Shown one piece after another: positions 1-9,066 of a DNA stretch of 64,000 bases (position 1 is the stretch's first letter; each line of letters opens with the position of its first letter). The notes below the pieces were generated by a model. It saw only the letters and a list, made by a program, of their open reading frames with translations. It was not told the DNA's origin and did no database searches. The DNA is taken from NCBI RefSeq assembly GCF_024297185.1, contig NZ_JANCTD010000008.1, positions 1 through 64,000 of the forward strand, read 5' to 3'. A program made the position numbers and the translations under genes. The stretch comes from Lewinella sp. JB7 (lineage in GTDB: Bacteria; Bacteroidota; Bacteroidia; Chitinophagales; Saprospiraceae).

Positions 1-103
1 CTTCGGTCCCTAAAGGGTCGCACCAGATGAGTGCGTTGATAGGTTGTAGGTGGAAGTGCGGTAACGTATGGAGCCGAGCAATACTAATCGCCCGACAGCT
101 TCC
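1..103 (+). rRNA. 23S ribosomal RNA, 3' end (partial)
   Basis: The window opens inside the last ~100 nt of 23S rRNA. The segment around GGAAGTGCGGTAACGTATGG and the following AGCAATACTAATCGC matches the conserved 3'-terminal domain of bacterial 23S. The 3' boundary is approximate, placed where similarity fades before a T-rich stretch near 105. The rest of the operon lies to the left of the window. Confidence 0.9.
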
Positions 104-353
104 TTTATTTTTTCTTTGAAGTGGGTTTAAGTAACTAGTTGAATCAACTGTTTCTGAGACTTATGAGTAAGAATCCGATAAAGCAGCACGCTTGTGGAAA
201 AGTATTAATTTTAAGTAATCGGTCTTGATGTGGATGGTAAATCCAGCACTAAAAAGGACTGAAGCTCTCTTATCGAACTTGTTGATCGTTACCAAAGAAA
301 CGATCCCGGCCGCAATGTCTCCACGACGTTACTGTAGTCGGGATGCAAAGACT
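104..353 (+). other. 23S-5S rRNA internal transcribed spacer
   Basis: About 250 nt separate 23S from 5S. I see no tRNA in it. A short complementary pair (GATCCCG near 302 and CGGGAT near 339) could form a processing stem ahead of 5S. A small open frame at 225-407 runs into the 5S gene and is not treated as coding. Confidence 0.75.
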
Positions 354-463
354 TTGGTGGCTACAGCGGGCAGGATCACCTCTTACCATTCCGAACAGAG
401 AAGTTAAGCTGCCCAGCGCCGATGGTACTTGGACTTGATCCCGGGAGAGTAGGTCGCCGCCAA
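354..463 (+). rRNA. rrf: 5S ribosomal RNA
   Basis: The stretch contains the conserved 5S core CATTCCGAACAGAGAAGTTA and the helix segment GGGAGAGTAGGTCGCCGCC. The ends pair with each other (TTGGTGGC with GTCGCCGCCAA), which sets the 5' end near 353-354 and the 3' end near 463. The length of about 110 nt is normal. It is the last gene of the rRNA operon and is followed at once by a terminator. Confidence 0.93.
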
Positions 464-470
464 TTTTTAT

Positions 471-506
471 CACGAGCCCTGCCGACACGCGTCGGTGGGG
501 CTCGTG
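471..506 (+). terminator. rRNA operon terminator
   Basis: A long hairpin has outer arms CACGAGCCC (471-479) and GGGCTCGTG (498-506) and an inner CCGAC/GTCGG stem around ACGC. TCATTT follows. It sits directly after 5S, where an rRNA operon terminator is expected. Confidence 0.85.
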
Positions 507-561
507 TCATTTATACCCATACCAAAGGCGATTTAACCAATAGCGGGCCGCGGACGTTGAT

Positions 562-2127
562 ATGACGTACGTCGATAAAGGATTCGTCCGCAGGGCAGTA
601 ATCCTTATATTTAGGAAAATAACCGCCGCCATGTTACTCCTTACCGCCCTCGTTCTATCCGTCTGGTTCTGGCGCCGCAACGCAAGAGAAGCTCCCGTCT
701 GGATGATGCTCACCTACCTCGGGGTAGGGGTCATGGCCTGGGAAGATTTCGCCTCCGTATCCACGGCGGCCAGTGCGTTTCCCAAGATCCTGAAGGACTT
801 CATCATGCTCGGTATGGTGGGCTTCGTACAGTCCATGGCCGTGAAGAAGCAAATATCGGTCTGGATGGCCGTGGTGCTCATTTTCGGTATGTTCGCCGCC
901 GTACACTATCTCGACGAACTGATCAACACGGATGAGGAGGTCGAGACGTTCACATCGGCGACGGATGACGACTGGAGCTACCTGGTTGAATTGCACGAAG
1001 GCGCGACCGCACAACAACTCGAGGATTTTGCCAGGATGAACCATTACCGGGTGGAACGCGCGTTCTTCCCCGAAGCAGCTTCCGAGACCTATCTCGATAA
1101 CTACTACACCCTCTCCGGCAACGCCGACCGCCCGCTGGATGCCGAAGTCCTGAACGCGCTGACTACCGTCCTCTACTCGGAACCTAACGAGACCATTCAG
1201 GTAGAACCCTTTATCGTAGGTGACCGCGATCTGCCGGCGGGAAAGCAGTCGCTGAGCATCAACGATCCCTTTACCGGTGAGCAGTGGGCGATGGAGGTAC
1301 TGCAAATGGACGATTACTACCGCTTACTTCACCAGCTTCGTCCCCGCAAACAGGCCAAAGTCGTGATCCTGGACACCGGGGTCGACGGAGATCACGAGGA
1401 TTTGACGGACAATTACTTTTCCATCGAGAGTAAGTACGACAACGATCCCCACGGTCACGGTACGCACTGCGCCGGCATCGCGGCCGGCGTGACCAATAAC
1501 GGCATCGGCATCGGTAGTCTGGCCGGAGGGGGCGACAGTCCCTTCGTCGAGATCAGCTCGGTGAAGGTGCTCAGTGCCGGAGGAATGGGAACCCAGAAAA
1601 CCATCATTGCCGGTATCATCGAAGCTACGGACGAGGGAGCCGACGTGATCTCGCTCAGCCTCGGCGGGCGCAGTACCCAGAGCAGTCAGCGCGCTTATAG
1701 TGCCGCCATCCAGTACGCCCACCGCAACGGCGCGGTGGTGGTCGCCGCCGCCGGAAACTCGAACCGGGACGCCAAGGATTACGCCCCCGCCAACGCCGAC
1801 GGTATGATCACCGTCGCCGCCATCGATCAGTTACTGCTGCGGGCTCCCTTCAGCAATCGGACGGACAAGATCGAAATGGCCATCGCGGCCCCGGGCGTAG
1901 GCATTTACAGCACGGTTCCCGGCAACGGCTACAAAAGCTATAGCGGCACCAGTATGGCCTGTCCGTTCGTGGCCGGTTTGATCGGGGTGATGAAATCCAT
2001 CGACCCCGCCCTAAACCACCGGGACGCTTACCGCATCATTCATGAAACCGGAAGAGAATCGTCCGAAACCCGCATCACCGGTCGTATCGTACAACCGGCC
2101 GCCACCCTCGCCAGAATAGCGCGCTAA
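562..2127 (+). CDS. Membrane-anchored subtilisin-like serine protease (peptidase S8)
   Basis: A 521-residue S8-family endopeptidase. The catalytic triad is visible: Asp271 in ILDTGVDGDH, His299 in HGHGTHCAG and Ser464 in GTSMACP, with the oxyanion Asn399 in AAAGNS. Residues ~136-215 resemble an I9-type propeptide. Residues ~23-115 hold three or four hydrophobic segments, so the protease domain is probably tethered to the membrane rather than freely secreted, which is uncommon for the family. The start is uncertain: ATG at 562 gives the longest form, while ATG at 631 would begin directly at the first hydrophobic segment. It follows the rRNA terminator as a separate unit. Confidence 0.92.
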   Translation: MTYVDKGFVRRAVILIFRKITAAMLLLTALVLSVWFWRRNAREAPVWMMLTYLGVGVMAWEDFASVSTAASAFPKILKDFIMLGMVGFVQSMAVKKQISVWMAVVLIFGMFAAVHYLDELINTDEEVETFTSATDDDWSYLVELHEGATAQQLEDFARMNHYRVERAFFPEAASETYLDNYYTLSGNADRPLDAEVLNALTTVLYSEPNETIQVEPFIVGDRDLPAGKQSLSINDPFTGEQWAMEVLQMDDYYRLLHQLRPRKQAKVVILDTGVDGDHEDLTDNYFSIESKYDNDPHGHGTHCAGIAAGVTNNGIGIGSLAGGGDSPFVEISSVKVLSAGGMGTQKTIIAGIIEATDEGADVISLSLGGRSTQSSQRAYSAAIQYAHRNGAVVVAAAGNSNRDAKDYAPANADGMITVAAIDQLLLRAPFSNRTDKIEMAIAAPGVGIYSTVPGNGYKSYSGTSMACPFVAGLIGVMKSIDPALNHRDAYRIIHETGRESSETRITGRIVQPAATLARIAR

Positions 2128-2132
2128 TGCCG

Positions 2133-2139
2133 TACTTTG
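2133..2139 (+). promoter_or_regulatory. Putative -7 promoter element
   Basis: TACTTTG resembles the Bacteroidota -7 box TAnnTTTG with one base fewer in the spacer. It lies 6 nt before the ATG at 2146, so the transcript would be nearly leaderless. It also overlaps a TTG at 2137 that could be mistaken for a start codon. Confidence 0.4.
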
Positions 2140-2145
2140 CTTTCT

Positions 2146-2922
2146 ATGGATCTACAGATCAGTAAGCAGACGTTCGCGGTTGGTGGAGCGACCAGTGGAC
2201 TGGGGCGCGCGATCACCGAACGACTCATCCGGGAGGGAGCTACGGTGATCGGCATTGGCCGGAACCAAACCACGCTGGCGGAGCTCACCGAGTCCTACGG
2301 AACGCAATTCGTGGCCTTTGCCGCGGACCTCAACGAAAGTGCCGACGTACGCGCGCTGGGCGAGGAACTGGTCACTCGGCAAGTAGACGGATGCATATTT
2401 AACTCGGGGGGACCACCGCCGGGCACGGTACTCGAACTCGGCATGAGCGACTGGGACGCGGCCTACGCAAGTACGCTACGCTGGAAGATCCAGTTAACGA
2501 AAGCCTTACTGCCCGGATTTCGGAAACGGCGGGCCGGCACTTTGCTCTTCGTGGAGAGCGTATCCATAAAGCAACCGATCGACAACCTGGTCCTGAGCAA
2601 CGCATTCCGGGCGGCGGTTGCCGGTTTCGTTAAGACGCTGAGTCGCGAAGAAGGCCCCTACGGGGTAAACGCGAACATCATCGCTCCCGGCTACCACGCA
2701 ACGGATCGCATTACGACGGTGCTGGAGCAGGCGGCCAGTTTACAGAATAAATCCATCGACGAGGTGGAGAAGCAATTTCTGGCGGAAGTACCGATCGGTC
2801 GCTTAGGCGATCCGGAAGAATTCGCCCGCTTGGCCGCATTCCTGGTGTCGCCCGCCGCCCGCTACATCTCCGGGCAGACCGTTACCGTGGATGGGGGACT
2901 TACCCGTTTCCTGACCGGCTAA
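2146..2922 (+). CDS. SDR-family protein with degenerate catalytic motif
   Basis: A 258-residue short-chain dehydrogenase/reductase fold. The nucleotide-binding glycine motif is VGGATSGLGRA (residues 12-22), the mid-region motif is FNSGG where NNAG is usual, and the C-terminus GQTVTVDGG is typical. The YxxSK active site reads LVLSN (148-152), so both the catalytic Tyr and Lys appear to be missing; a Ser is kept upstream in FVESVS. Such LxxSN members exist in the superfamily, but their activity is unclear. ATG 2146 is preferred over the TTG at 2137, which lies in the promoter-like element. The 3' end faces the antiporter gene with a gap of about 5 nt. Confidence 0.87.
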   Translation: MDLQISKQTFAVGGATSGLGRAITERLIREGATVIGIGRNQTTLAELTESYGTQFVAFAADLNESADVRALGEELVTRQVDGCIFNSGGPPPGTVLELGMSDWDAAYASTLRWKIQLTKALLPGFRKRRAGTLLFVESVSIKQPIDNLVLSNAFRAAVAGFVKTLSREEGPYGVNANIIAPGYHATDRITTVLEQAASLQNKSIDEVEKQFLAEVPIGRLGDPEEFARLAAFLVSPAARYISGQTVTVDGGLTRFLTG

Positions 2923-2927
2923 CCCCC

Positions 2928-4277
2928 CTAACGTTCCGGGCGGCCCATGCGCCGATCGACCCACTTGATCACTGGTCCCACGCTTATGCCGTGCAGGAAG
3001 ATGGACACCAGAATAGTGAAATTGACGATCGACCAAATAGTGTCGATGGCGGGAAATGCCTCGCTGTTGTGGGCGTAGGCCAGGTAGTACAGCGATCCGA
3101 CTCCCCGGATCCCGAAGTAGCTGATGGCTACCTTCTCCACCCACGGCAGTTTGGAGGGCAGAAAACTGATGAAGCCCGACAGCGGTCGAATGACCAGTAA
3201 CAGGACCACCCCGGTCAGCGCTCCGTTCAGCGTCAGATCGTTCAATCCGCCGGTGCCGATAATTCCGCCGAAGGCGATCAGGAAAATACCCAGGATCGCC
3301 TGTTCCACCTGGTCGGCCGCCTCGTAACTTTCGATTTCGGCCTCCTTGGCCATATCGTCGTTACGTACGCGCCGGCTCACGACGGAAGCCACGAAGACGG
3401 CCAGGAAACCGTAGCCCTCGGTCATCTCCGTCAGGGCGTACGTCAGGAGGGTGGCGGCCAGAATGAAGAACCCGGATTCCACTTCCGTCTCCCGAACCGC
3501 TGACATCCTATCCTTGAACTTGAAGAAGAGGTAGCCGAGCCCCTTGCCCATGAGCACGCCCATCAGGGTTCCCATACCCACGCGGTACCCCAGGTCCCAC
3601 CAGGCCCACTCGAGGAGCGTATCGGTGATCGACGTAGCCCCCACCAGCGCGATGGCCAGGTAAACGAAGGGGAAGGCCAGTCCGTCGTTAAGGCCCGCCT
3701 CCAGGGTGAGGCCAAAGCGCACGTCGTCTTCGGGAACGTCCTCGTTCGGTGGTCCCACCTGTACGTTGGCCGCCAGTACTGGATCGGTCGGCGCCAGGAC
3801 GGCCCCCAGCAGGATCGCGGTAGCGGGTGCTAGCCCCACCCACCACCACCCCAGAAAGGCGACGGCGGCGATCGTCAGCGGCATGGCGATGCCGAGGAGG
3901 TAAAGCCCCGTACTGTAATTTTTGAGGGACGGATCGCGATCGAGCTTAAGTCCCGTGGCGGCCAGGCTAACGATCACGATAAACTCCGTGATGTACTCCA
4001 TAAGCTGCCGATCCAGTCGGGCATCCTCGGGATTCATGAGGGGAAGATCGAGCGGCAGGCGAAAGACGAAAAAGCCGAAGGCAACGTAGATAATGGGCAA
4101 ACTGACCATCTTATTCCGGATCAGGCTGGGGATGATGAAGGTGCCCAGCAAAGCGATGCCGGCCAGCAACAACAAAAGGATATGGGTGGTCAACTTCGGG
4201 AGGGGGTTTGTGAACCAACCCCAACGGGAAAGTCTTAGTTCGTTTGCCAAATCGGCTCGCTCTATCTTGCCCCGCAT
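2928..4277 (-). CDS. Cation:proton antiporter (CPA1/NhaP type)
   Basis: A 449-residue integral membrane protein with about a dozen hydrophobic helices. Motifs such as GAVLAPTDPVLAANVQVG and GLNDGLAFPF are those of Na+(K+)/H+ exchangers of the CPA1 family; the Asp residues in TDP and ND are the likely ion-binding positions. It should exchange monovalent cations for protons across the inner membrane. The start codon at 4275-4277 sits inside the promoter region of the divergent aminotransferase gene. An internal start ahead of the first helix (about residue 28) cannot be excluded. Confidence 0.9.
   Translation of the reverse strand: MRGKIERADLANELRLSRWGWFTNPLPKLTTHILLLLLAGIALLGTFIIPSLIRNKMVSLPIIYVAFGFFVFRLPLDLPLMNPEDARLDRQLMEYITEFIVIVSLAATGLKLDRDPSLKNYSTGLYLLGIAMPLTIAAVAFLGWWWVGLAPATAILLGAVLAPTDPVLAANVQVGPPNEDVPEDDVRFGLTLEAGLNDGLAFPFVYLAIALVGATSITDTLLEWAWWDLGYRVGMGTLMGVLMGKGLGYLFFKFKDRMSAVRETEVESGFFILAATLLTYALTEMTEGYGFLAVFVASVVSRRVRNDDMAKEAEIESYEAADQVEQAILGIFLIAFGGIIGTGGLNDLTLNGALTGVVLLLVIRPLSGFISFLPSKLPWVEKVAISYFGIRGVGSLYYLAYAHNSEAFPAIDTIWSIVNFTILVSIFLHGISVGPVIKWVDRRMGRPER
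4263..4269 (+). promoter_or_regulatory. Putative -7 promoter element
   Basis: TATCTTG matches the recurring -7-like word of this window. It lies 38 nt upstream of the PLP-enzyme ATG at 4308 and inside the first codons of the divergent antiporter gene. No clear TTTG -33 box is seen. Confidence 0.45.
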
Positions 4278-4307
4278 TGCACCCGCGTACCCGCCGAATC
4301 TTCCCCC

Positions 4308-5450
4308 ATGTTAGACAATCAACGCCACCTGTTCCCGCTCGCCGCCGACGATGCCTACCTCAACGGGGCCAGCCGTTCTCCGCAGCTGATCGCCGGCGCG
4401 GCGGCGGCCCGGGCAGCCCTGAGGTGGCGGGAGGAAAACAGCGGTATGCCCATCGATGCGTTTTTCGAACCCGTAGACCGGCTCCGCGCAACCTTTGCCC
4501 GCCTGATCAACGCCCGGGAAGCCGATCGGGTGGCACTGATCCCGGCCGCCAGCTACGGCATTGCTACGGTCGCCAAAAACCTGCCACTACTACGCGGACA
4601 GAAGATCATCGTGCTGCAGGATCAGTTTCCGAGCAATTTTTACGCCTGGCACCGGAAGTGCGCGGACGCAGGAGCTCACTTGGTCACGGTCGCCCGGCCG
4701 GGAAACGGAGAACGCTGGACCGATGCCGTGCTGCAGGCCATCGACGAGGATACCGCGGCCGTTGCCATGCCCCACGTACACTGGTCCGACGGTACGCCCT
4801 TCGATCTGGCGGCGATCCGCACGCGGACGGAAGAGGTGGGCAGTTGGCTCATCATCGACGGTACCCAATCGATCGGCGCCCTGCCCTTTGACGTGGAGCA
4901 CATTCGCCCCGATGCCCTCATCGCCGGGGGCTATAAGTGGCTGCTCGGACCCTACGGATGTGGGTATGCCTGGTACGGACCCCGCATGGACGACGGCGTA
5001 CCGCTGGAGGAAAACTGGATCAATCGCGACGGCAGTCACGACTTTAGCCGGCTCGCCGACTACCGCCACGCGTATCGCCCGCTCGCCGGCCGGTATTCCG
5101 TAGGGCAGCACAGCAACTTTCTGAGCATTCCCATGCAACAGGCGGCCCTCGACCAGTTGCTGGAATGGCGGCCCGAACGCGTACAGGAGTATACCGCCGC
5201 CCTCTGGCGGGAAATCGAGGATGACCTCGGAGACCTCGGTATCGCGCTGCCGGTGGTTCGCGCACACCACCTGATCGGCCTGCGGCTGCCACCGAATATG
5301 GAGATGGATAAGGCGCAGCGGGAATTGGCGGAGCGCCGGGTGTCCGTCAGCTACCGGGGTGAGCTCATACGGATCTCCCCCAGCGTATATAATCTGCCCG
5401 AGGAAATGCACCGTACGGTGGCCGCGCTCCGGGCCGCTATTCGAACTTGA
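4308..5450 (+). CDS. Class V aminotransferase / kynureninase-like PLP enzyme
   Basis: A 380-residue fold-type I PLP enzyme. The Schiff-base lysine is Lys210 in AGGYKWLLGPYG, and the Asp that contacts the pyridine nitrogen is Asp184 in IIDGTQSIGA. The overall pattern is that of class V enzymes (cysteine desulfurase/kynureninase/isopenicillin N epimerase), but no feature fixes the substrate, so I do not assign SufS or KynU. The ATG at 4308 starts just before LFPLAADDAYLNGAS, a typical N-terminus for the family. The 3' end overlaps the convergent TonB receptor gene by 14 nt. Confidence 0.87.
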   Translation: MLDNQRHLFPLAADDAYLNGASRSPQLIAGAAAARAALRWREENSGMPIDAFFEPVDRLRATFARLINAREADRVALIPAASYGIATVAKNLPLLRGQKIIVLQDQFPSNFYAWHRKCADAGAHLVTVARPGNGERWTDAVLQAIDEDTAAVAMPHVHWSDGTPFDLAAIRTRTEEVGSWLIIDGTQSIGALPFDVEHIRPDALIAGGYKWLLGPYGCGYAWYGPRMDDGVPLEENWINRDGSHDFSRLADYRHAYRPLAGRYSVGQHSNFLSIPMQQAALDQLLEWRPERVQEYTAALWREIEDDLGDLGIALPVVRAHHLIGLRLPPNMEMDKAQRELAERRVSVSYRGELIRISPSVYNLPEEMHRTVAALRAAIRT

Positions 5451-7857
5451 AGCTGTAGGCCAGACTGAAAATCGGTGCGCCGAAGATGGTCAGGCGGTAA
5501 CTCCCGAGGGGGCTGTTGCCGAAAACATTCGCGTCCTGACCGCTCGTGCGGGGCTGGTAGTAGATGTTGTAGGCGTTCTTGCGGCCGTACAGATTGTATA
5601 GCGTGACGGTCCAGTCACCTACCCAACGCTTCTTGGTCATGCCGGCGTTGTGGATGGTCCAGCTGAGATCGAGTCGGTGGTAGACGGGCAGTCGGGCGTT
5701 ATTCCGCTCCAGGAAGATCGGTACGGAAAGCTCGTCAATGGCCAAGTAGCCATTCGGAATGCTGTAGGGGCGGTTGCTCTGAACCAATAGGTTGAGGCTG
5801 ACCCGGTGGGTGCGCCCGTCGTCGACCGTAAAATTCGTATTGACGGTGTGGGGCTGGTCGAAGTAACCGTTGTACCACCGTCCGCCGTTAATCGTGGTGA
5901 GCAGATTGCTTCCCGTGACCCGGTTCTGGGATCTGGCGTAGGTGTAGTTGATCTGCCCGGTCAGTTTACCGCTGGTCTTCCGCAGTCCGACTTCGGCGCC
6001 GTACGCCCGCCCTTCCCCCTGAAGGAGATCGGACTCTACCGTGGGGTTCAGGAAGAAGTCAGCCCCGGGCTTGTATTCCAGAAGGTTTTCTATCCGCCGG
6101 AAGTAGATTTCCAGGCTCAGCTCTACGGCTCCTTCGCCAACAACCTGGTACAGCCCCGCACTGAACAACTGGCTCATCTGGGGCCGGATATTGTTGTCCG
6201 CGACCTTCCACCGGCTACTGGGCAGGGGGGTAGTCGAGTTGAAAATATTCTGCAGGTACTGCCGGTTAAGCGCATAAGCTGCTTTAATGCTGCTCCGGTC
6301 GGCGAATTGCCAGCTCAGCCCGAGCCGGGGCTCGAACCCGCCGTAGGAAGCCATCGTCTGCCCGCCGGTGTAGTCGACGACGGAGTTGTAAGATCCGTCC
6401 AGCCGGTCCTCGTCCGGGTAGATGCGTTGCTGGCCGGGGCCAAGTTGCAGGAAACGGGTGTACCGCAGGCCCGCCGAGATCGTCAGCGTGGGGTGGGGCT
6501 TCCATTCTTCCTCGGCGTAGACGCTCACTTCGGCGGCCTGTTCCCGCGCGGTAGTGGCGGCCTGCACGTTGGTGGACGTGCCCGGATCGAGACGGCCCGG
6601 ATCGATGGCGTACCTCAGCAGCTGGACACCCCCCGAAAGTCGGTGGCCTGGCCGGGGCTGGAAGTCCAGCCCGCTGCGCAGGCTGGTGTACTGGATGCGC
6701 GAATCGTAGCGCACGATGTTGTCGCTCCCCACTTCCGGAAAATTGACCCGCGGTCGGTGATCACTGCGTACGATGCGGGACTGTAAGCTAAGCGACTCGT
6801 TGATGAGCCGCAGCCATTCCGCACTCACGTTGTGGGTAGCGTAGTCGTACTGGTTGCTGGCCGCTACCACACCGGCGAAACTGTTCAGGAGATCGATCTC
6901 GTACACGTCGCGGCTGTAGAAAGTAGATACGGTCCACACGTCGGTTTCGTTTGGGGTATACCGCAGTTTGAGGCTTCCGTCTACGAACTTGCTGCGGGTA
7001 TTTTTCAGGCGCTCGAAGGCCCGGAAAACGAAGTCGTTTACGCCTACGCGACCAGCGGCGAGCACCTTGAGTCGCTGATCCTTCGTGACGGGCGCTTCCA
7101 CGCTCAGCCGGCTGGAAACCAGCCCGATACCCCCCTGCATGCGAAGACGATTGCTGGTCGGGTTACGCGTCCTGACGTCGACCACCGAAGTGACCCGGCC
7201 GCCGAACCGCGCCGGGACGTTGGCCCGGTACAGATCCACGCTGCCCACGGCGTCCGGAGTGAATACGGAGAACAAGCCGAACAGGTGAGTGGGGGTGAAG
7301 ATGGGAGCCCCGTCCAGCAGCACCAGATTCTGGTCGATGGTCCCACCGCGTACGCTCAGTCCGTTACTGGCCTCCCCGGCCGAGTTCACCCCACTGACGA
7401 GTTGCAGTCCCCGGAACACGTCCACCTCCCCCAGGGCGACCGGCAGCAGTTCGATCTCCTGCATGCTGAGCCTTTCCACGCCCATCAGTGGCCGCTCCAG
7501 GCGCTGGCTCGCGTCGTTACTGCTCACGGTCACGGTCGCTAAGGTTTCCGCCACCGGAGTGAGGGGAAAGGAAAGCGTATCGCTACGTACGATATCGACG
7601 GTCTCCTTACGCTGGTCGTAACCCACCGCGGATACCATGACCGTAGCCCTGCCGGAGAATTTGAAGGTATAGACACCGTCGTCATCCGTCAAACCGCCGA
7701 TGACCGTATTGGCGATCTGGACATTGACGTAGGGAAGGGGCACTCCCGTTTCGGCATCCGTTACCCGCACCAGCACTGCGGAAGTTCCCTGACCGGTGAG
7801 CGCCGCAACGCTAAGCGACAGCAGAAAGATGATCCAGTAACGGGGAGTAGCGTGCAT
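5437..7857 (-). CDS. TonB-dependent receptor with carboxypeptidase-regulatory-like N-terminus
   Basis: An 806-residue outer-membrane receptor. It has a signal peptide (hydrophobic core IIFLLSLSVAALTG), then a CarboxypepD_reg-like beta-sandwich at ~25-110, a plug domain with LSVRGGTIDQNLVLLDGAP, and a C-terminal barrel ending in FSLAYSFKFE, whose terminal aromatic residue is typical of BamA substrates. ATG at 7857 is chosen because it starts the signal peptide; a start seven codons upstream is also open. It lies 27 nt downstream of a DUF4249 lipoprotein gene on the same strand, a common Bacteroidota pairing for uptake of an unknown substrate. Confidence 0.93.
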   Translation of the reverse strand: MHATPRYWIIFLLSLSVAALTGQGTSAVLVRVTDAETGVPLPYVNVQIANTVIGGLTDDDGVYTFKFSGRATVMVSAVGYDQRKETVDIVRSDTLSFPLTPVAETLATVTVSSNDASQRLERPLMGVERLSMQEIELLPVALGEVDVFRGLQLVSGVNSAGEASNGLSVRGGTIDQNLVLLDGAPIFTPTHLFGLFSVFTPDAVGSVDLYRANVPARFGGRVTSVVDVRTRNPTSNRLRMQGGIGLVSSRLSVEAPVTKDQRLKVLAAGRVGVNDFVFRAFERLKNTRSKFVDGSLKLRYTPNETDVWTVSTFYSRDVYEIDLLNSFAGVVAASNQYDYATHNVSAEWLRLINESLSLQSRIVRSDHRPRVNFPEVGSDNIVRYDSRIQYTSLRSGLDFQPRPGHRLSGGVQLLRYAIDPGRLDPGTSTNVQAATTAREQAAEVSVYAEEEWKPHPTLTISAGLRYTRFLQLGPGQQRIYPDEDRLDGSYNSVVDYTGGQTMASYGGFEPRLGLSWQFADRSSIKAAYALNRQYLQNIFNSTTPLPSSRWKVADNNIRPQMSQLFSAGLYQVVGEGAVELSLEIYFRRIENLLEYKPGADFFLNPTVESDLLQGEGRAYGAEVGLRKTSGKLTGQINYTYARSQNRVTGSNLLTTINGGRWYNGYFDQPHTVNTNFTVDDGRTHRVSLNLLVQSNRPYSIPNGYLAIDELSVPIFLERNNARLPVYHRLDLSWTIHNAGMTKKRWVGDWTVTLYNLYGRKNAYNIYYQPRTSGQDANVFGNSPLGSYRLTIFGAPIFSLAYSFKFE

Positions 7858-7884
7858 AGGGCGGGTGCGCGGGAGCAATATGAA

Positions 7885-8976
7885 TCAATTAAGCCACCCC
7901 TCCGGTTGCTCCGACGTGAAATTCGGACCACTGCAAGGGGCACTGGGTGGAGCGGGGGAGAGGGGTTCGAGGCGGGCGACTCGCCGGCCCACTACCGGAG
8001 TGCCCGGTACCGTGTCGCGGTTCCAGTACAGCCGATCGGTAGTCAGCGCCGCGGCGGCCACGTAACCCAGCACGCTGGTTTGCAGTCCGCTGCGGTCCTG
8101 CAGGTTGCCGTAGAGGGGGGCGGGGAGCGGGGCATTCAGGCCGGCGCTGCCCTCCGTCAGATCGTTGATGACGCCGAAGTAAGCGTGGGCCCGCCGGCTG
8201 AGCGTGTACTGCTCCACTTCGGCCAGGATCCCGCCGGAGCCGACGAAGTCGAAGCGCGCGACGGGGAAGTCGCGGTACCGTCCGCCGGGGTTCCGTTCGT
8301 TGCTCAGCAGCCGGAAGTTAGGATTGCGGTCAATGGTCCAGCAGGTTCCCAGGCAGAGGTAGTCGTAGTAGTCCACCCGGGGCTGGTCGACGCATTCGCC
8401 CCCCCGGTACACGCCGCCGTAGCAGGTGGCGCAGATAGCGGTTTGCGACCACGTACGATACTTATGCTGGTAGAAGTTGTCCGATCCCGCCGGATCGTCA
8501 AAGTCCGCGAGTAAGGTAAATGCCGGAATAAATCGCCCGCGATCGACACTGTAGTAAGCTTCCTGGTCGAAGCGCATACGTATGTCCCGCAGGGGAACGG
8601 GCGGCGGCATGACTTCGGCCTCCGATTCGATCCGTTCCCCCCGTTCCGTGATTACGCGGATCGCGTAGCTTCGTCCCGGCTCGGCCCGGAAGGAAGCGGG
8701 GGGGACGTAGGTGCCGGCTTCCTCTCCGGTGATCCACGGGGTTTCCCGGGTGCCGTCCTCGATACTCACGACGGCCAGATCCGTCAGGGGAGCGAGCCGG
8801 TATACGCCGAACTCGTAGGTGCTGCGGCTGATGCGTACCTGACTATACCCGGGGCGATCGACGATCCGCCCTTCCACCAGCAGAAAACCGGTCGCGTAAT
8901 CGTATTCCGGAGCCACCGGGTCGACACAGGCAGTCAGTAGCAACATTACAAGCAGGGGACTGATGCACTGGGCCAT
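7885..8976 (-). CDS. DUF4249 outer-membrane lipoprotein
   Basis: A 363-residue lipoprotein. The N-terminus ISPLLVMLLLTAC gives a lipobox with the acylated Cys near residue 17. The body (VEGRIVDRPGYSQVRISRS, later a Cys-rich stretch around ICATCYGG and CLGTCW) fits the DUF4249 family, which accompanies TonB receptors and may act as a surface partner. ATG at 8976 is preferred to an in-frame codon at 9057 because it directly precedes the lipoprotein signal and lies 16 nt after a -7-like box. It is probably the first gene of an operon with the receptor. Confidence 0.87.
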   Translation of the reverse strand: MAQCISPLLVMLLLTACVDPVAPEYDYATGFLLVEGRIVDRPGYSQVRISRSTYEFGVYRLAPLTDLAVVSIEDGTRETPWITGEEAGTYVPPASFRAEPGRSYAIRVITERGERIESEAEVMPPPVPLRDIRMRFDQEAYYSVDRGRFIPAFTLLADFDDPAGSDNFYQHKYRTWSQTAICATCYGGVYRGGECVDQPRVDYYDYLCLGTCWTIDRNPNFRLLSNERNPGGRYRDFPVARFDFVGSGGILAEVEQYTLSRRAHAYFGVINDLTEGSAGLNAPLPAPLYGNLQDRSGLQTSVLGYVAAAALTTDRLYWNRDTVPGTPVVGRRVARLEPLSPAPPSAPCSGPNFTSEQPEGWLN

Positions 8977-8992
8977 GTGGGGGTACTTCGGA

Positions 8993-9000
8993 GAAAGGTA
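8993..9000 (-). promoter_or_regulatory. Putative -7 promoter element of the DUF4249/receptor operon
   Basis: Read on the minus strand this is TACCTTTC, one mismatch from TAnnTTTG, 16 nt before the ATG at 8976. It lies between that start and the terminator of the upstream gene. Confidence 0.4.
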
Positions 9001-9003
9001 CAC

Positions 9004-9037
9004 AAAAAAAGGCCCCTCCGCCGGAAGGGCGAAGGGG
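9004..9037 (-). terminator. Rho-independent terminator
   Basis: On the minus strand, GCCCCTTCGCCC pairs with GGCGGAGGGGC around TTCC and is followed by seven T residues. It lies 30 nt after the stop of the secreted-protein gene at 9067 and separates it from the DUF4249 operon. Confidence 0.85.
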
Positions 9038-9066
9038 CGAAACTTAAAGTCGATCATGCAAAATTC

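Noticed and set aside
104-353. tRNA genes in the rRNA spacer
   Set aside because: No cloverleaf or T-loop GTTCRA motif is evident between 23S and 5S.
225-407. Small open frame between 23S and 5S
   Set aside because: It runs into the 5S rRNA gene and has no similarity or start context.
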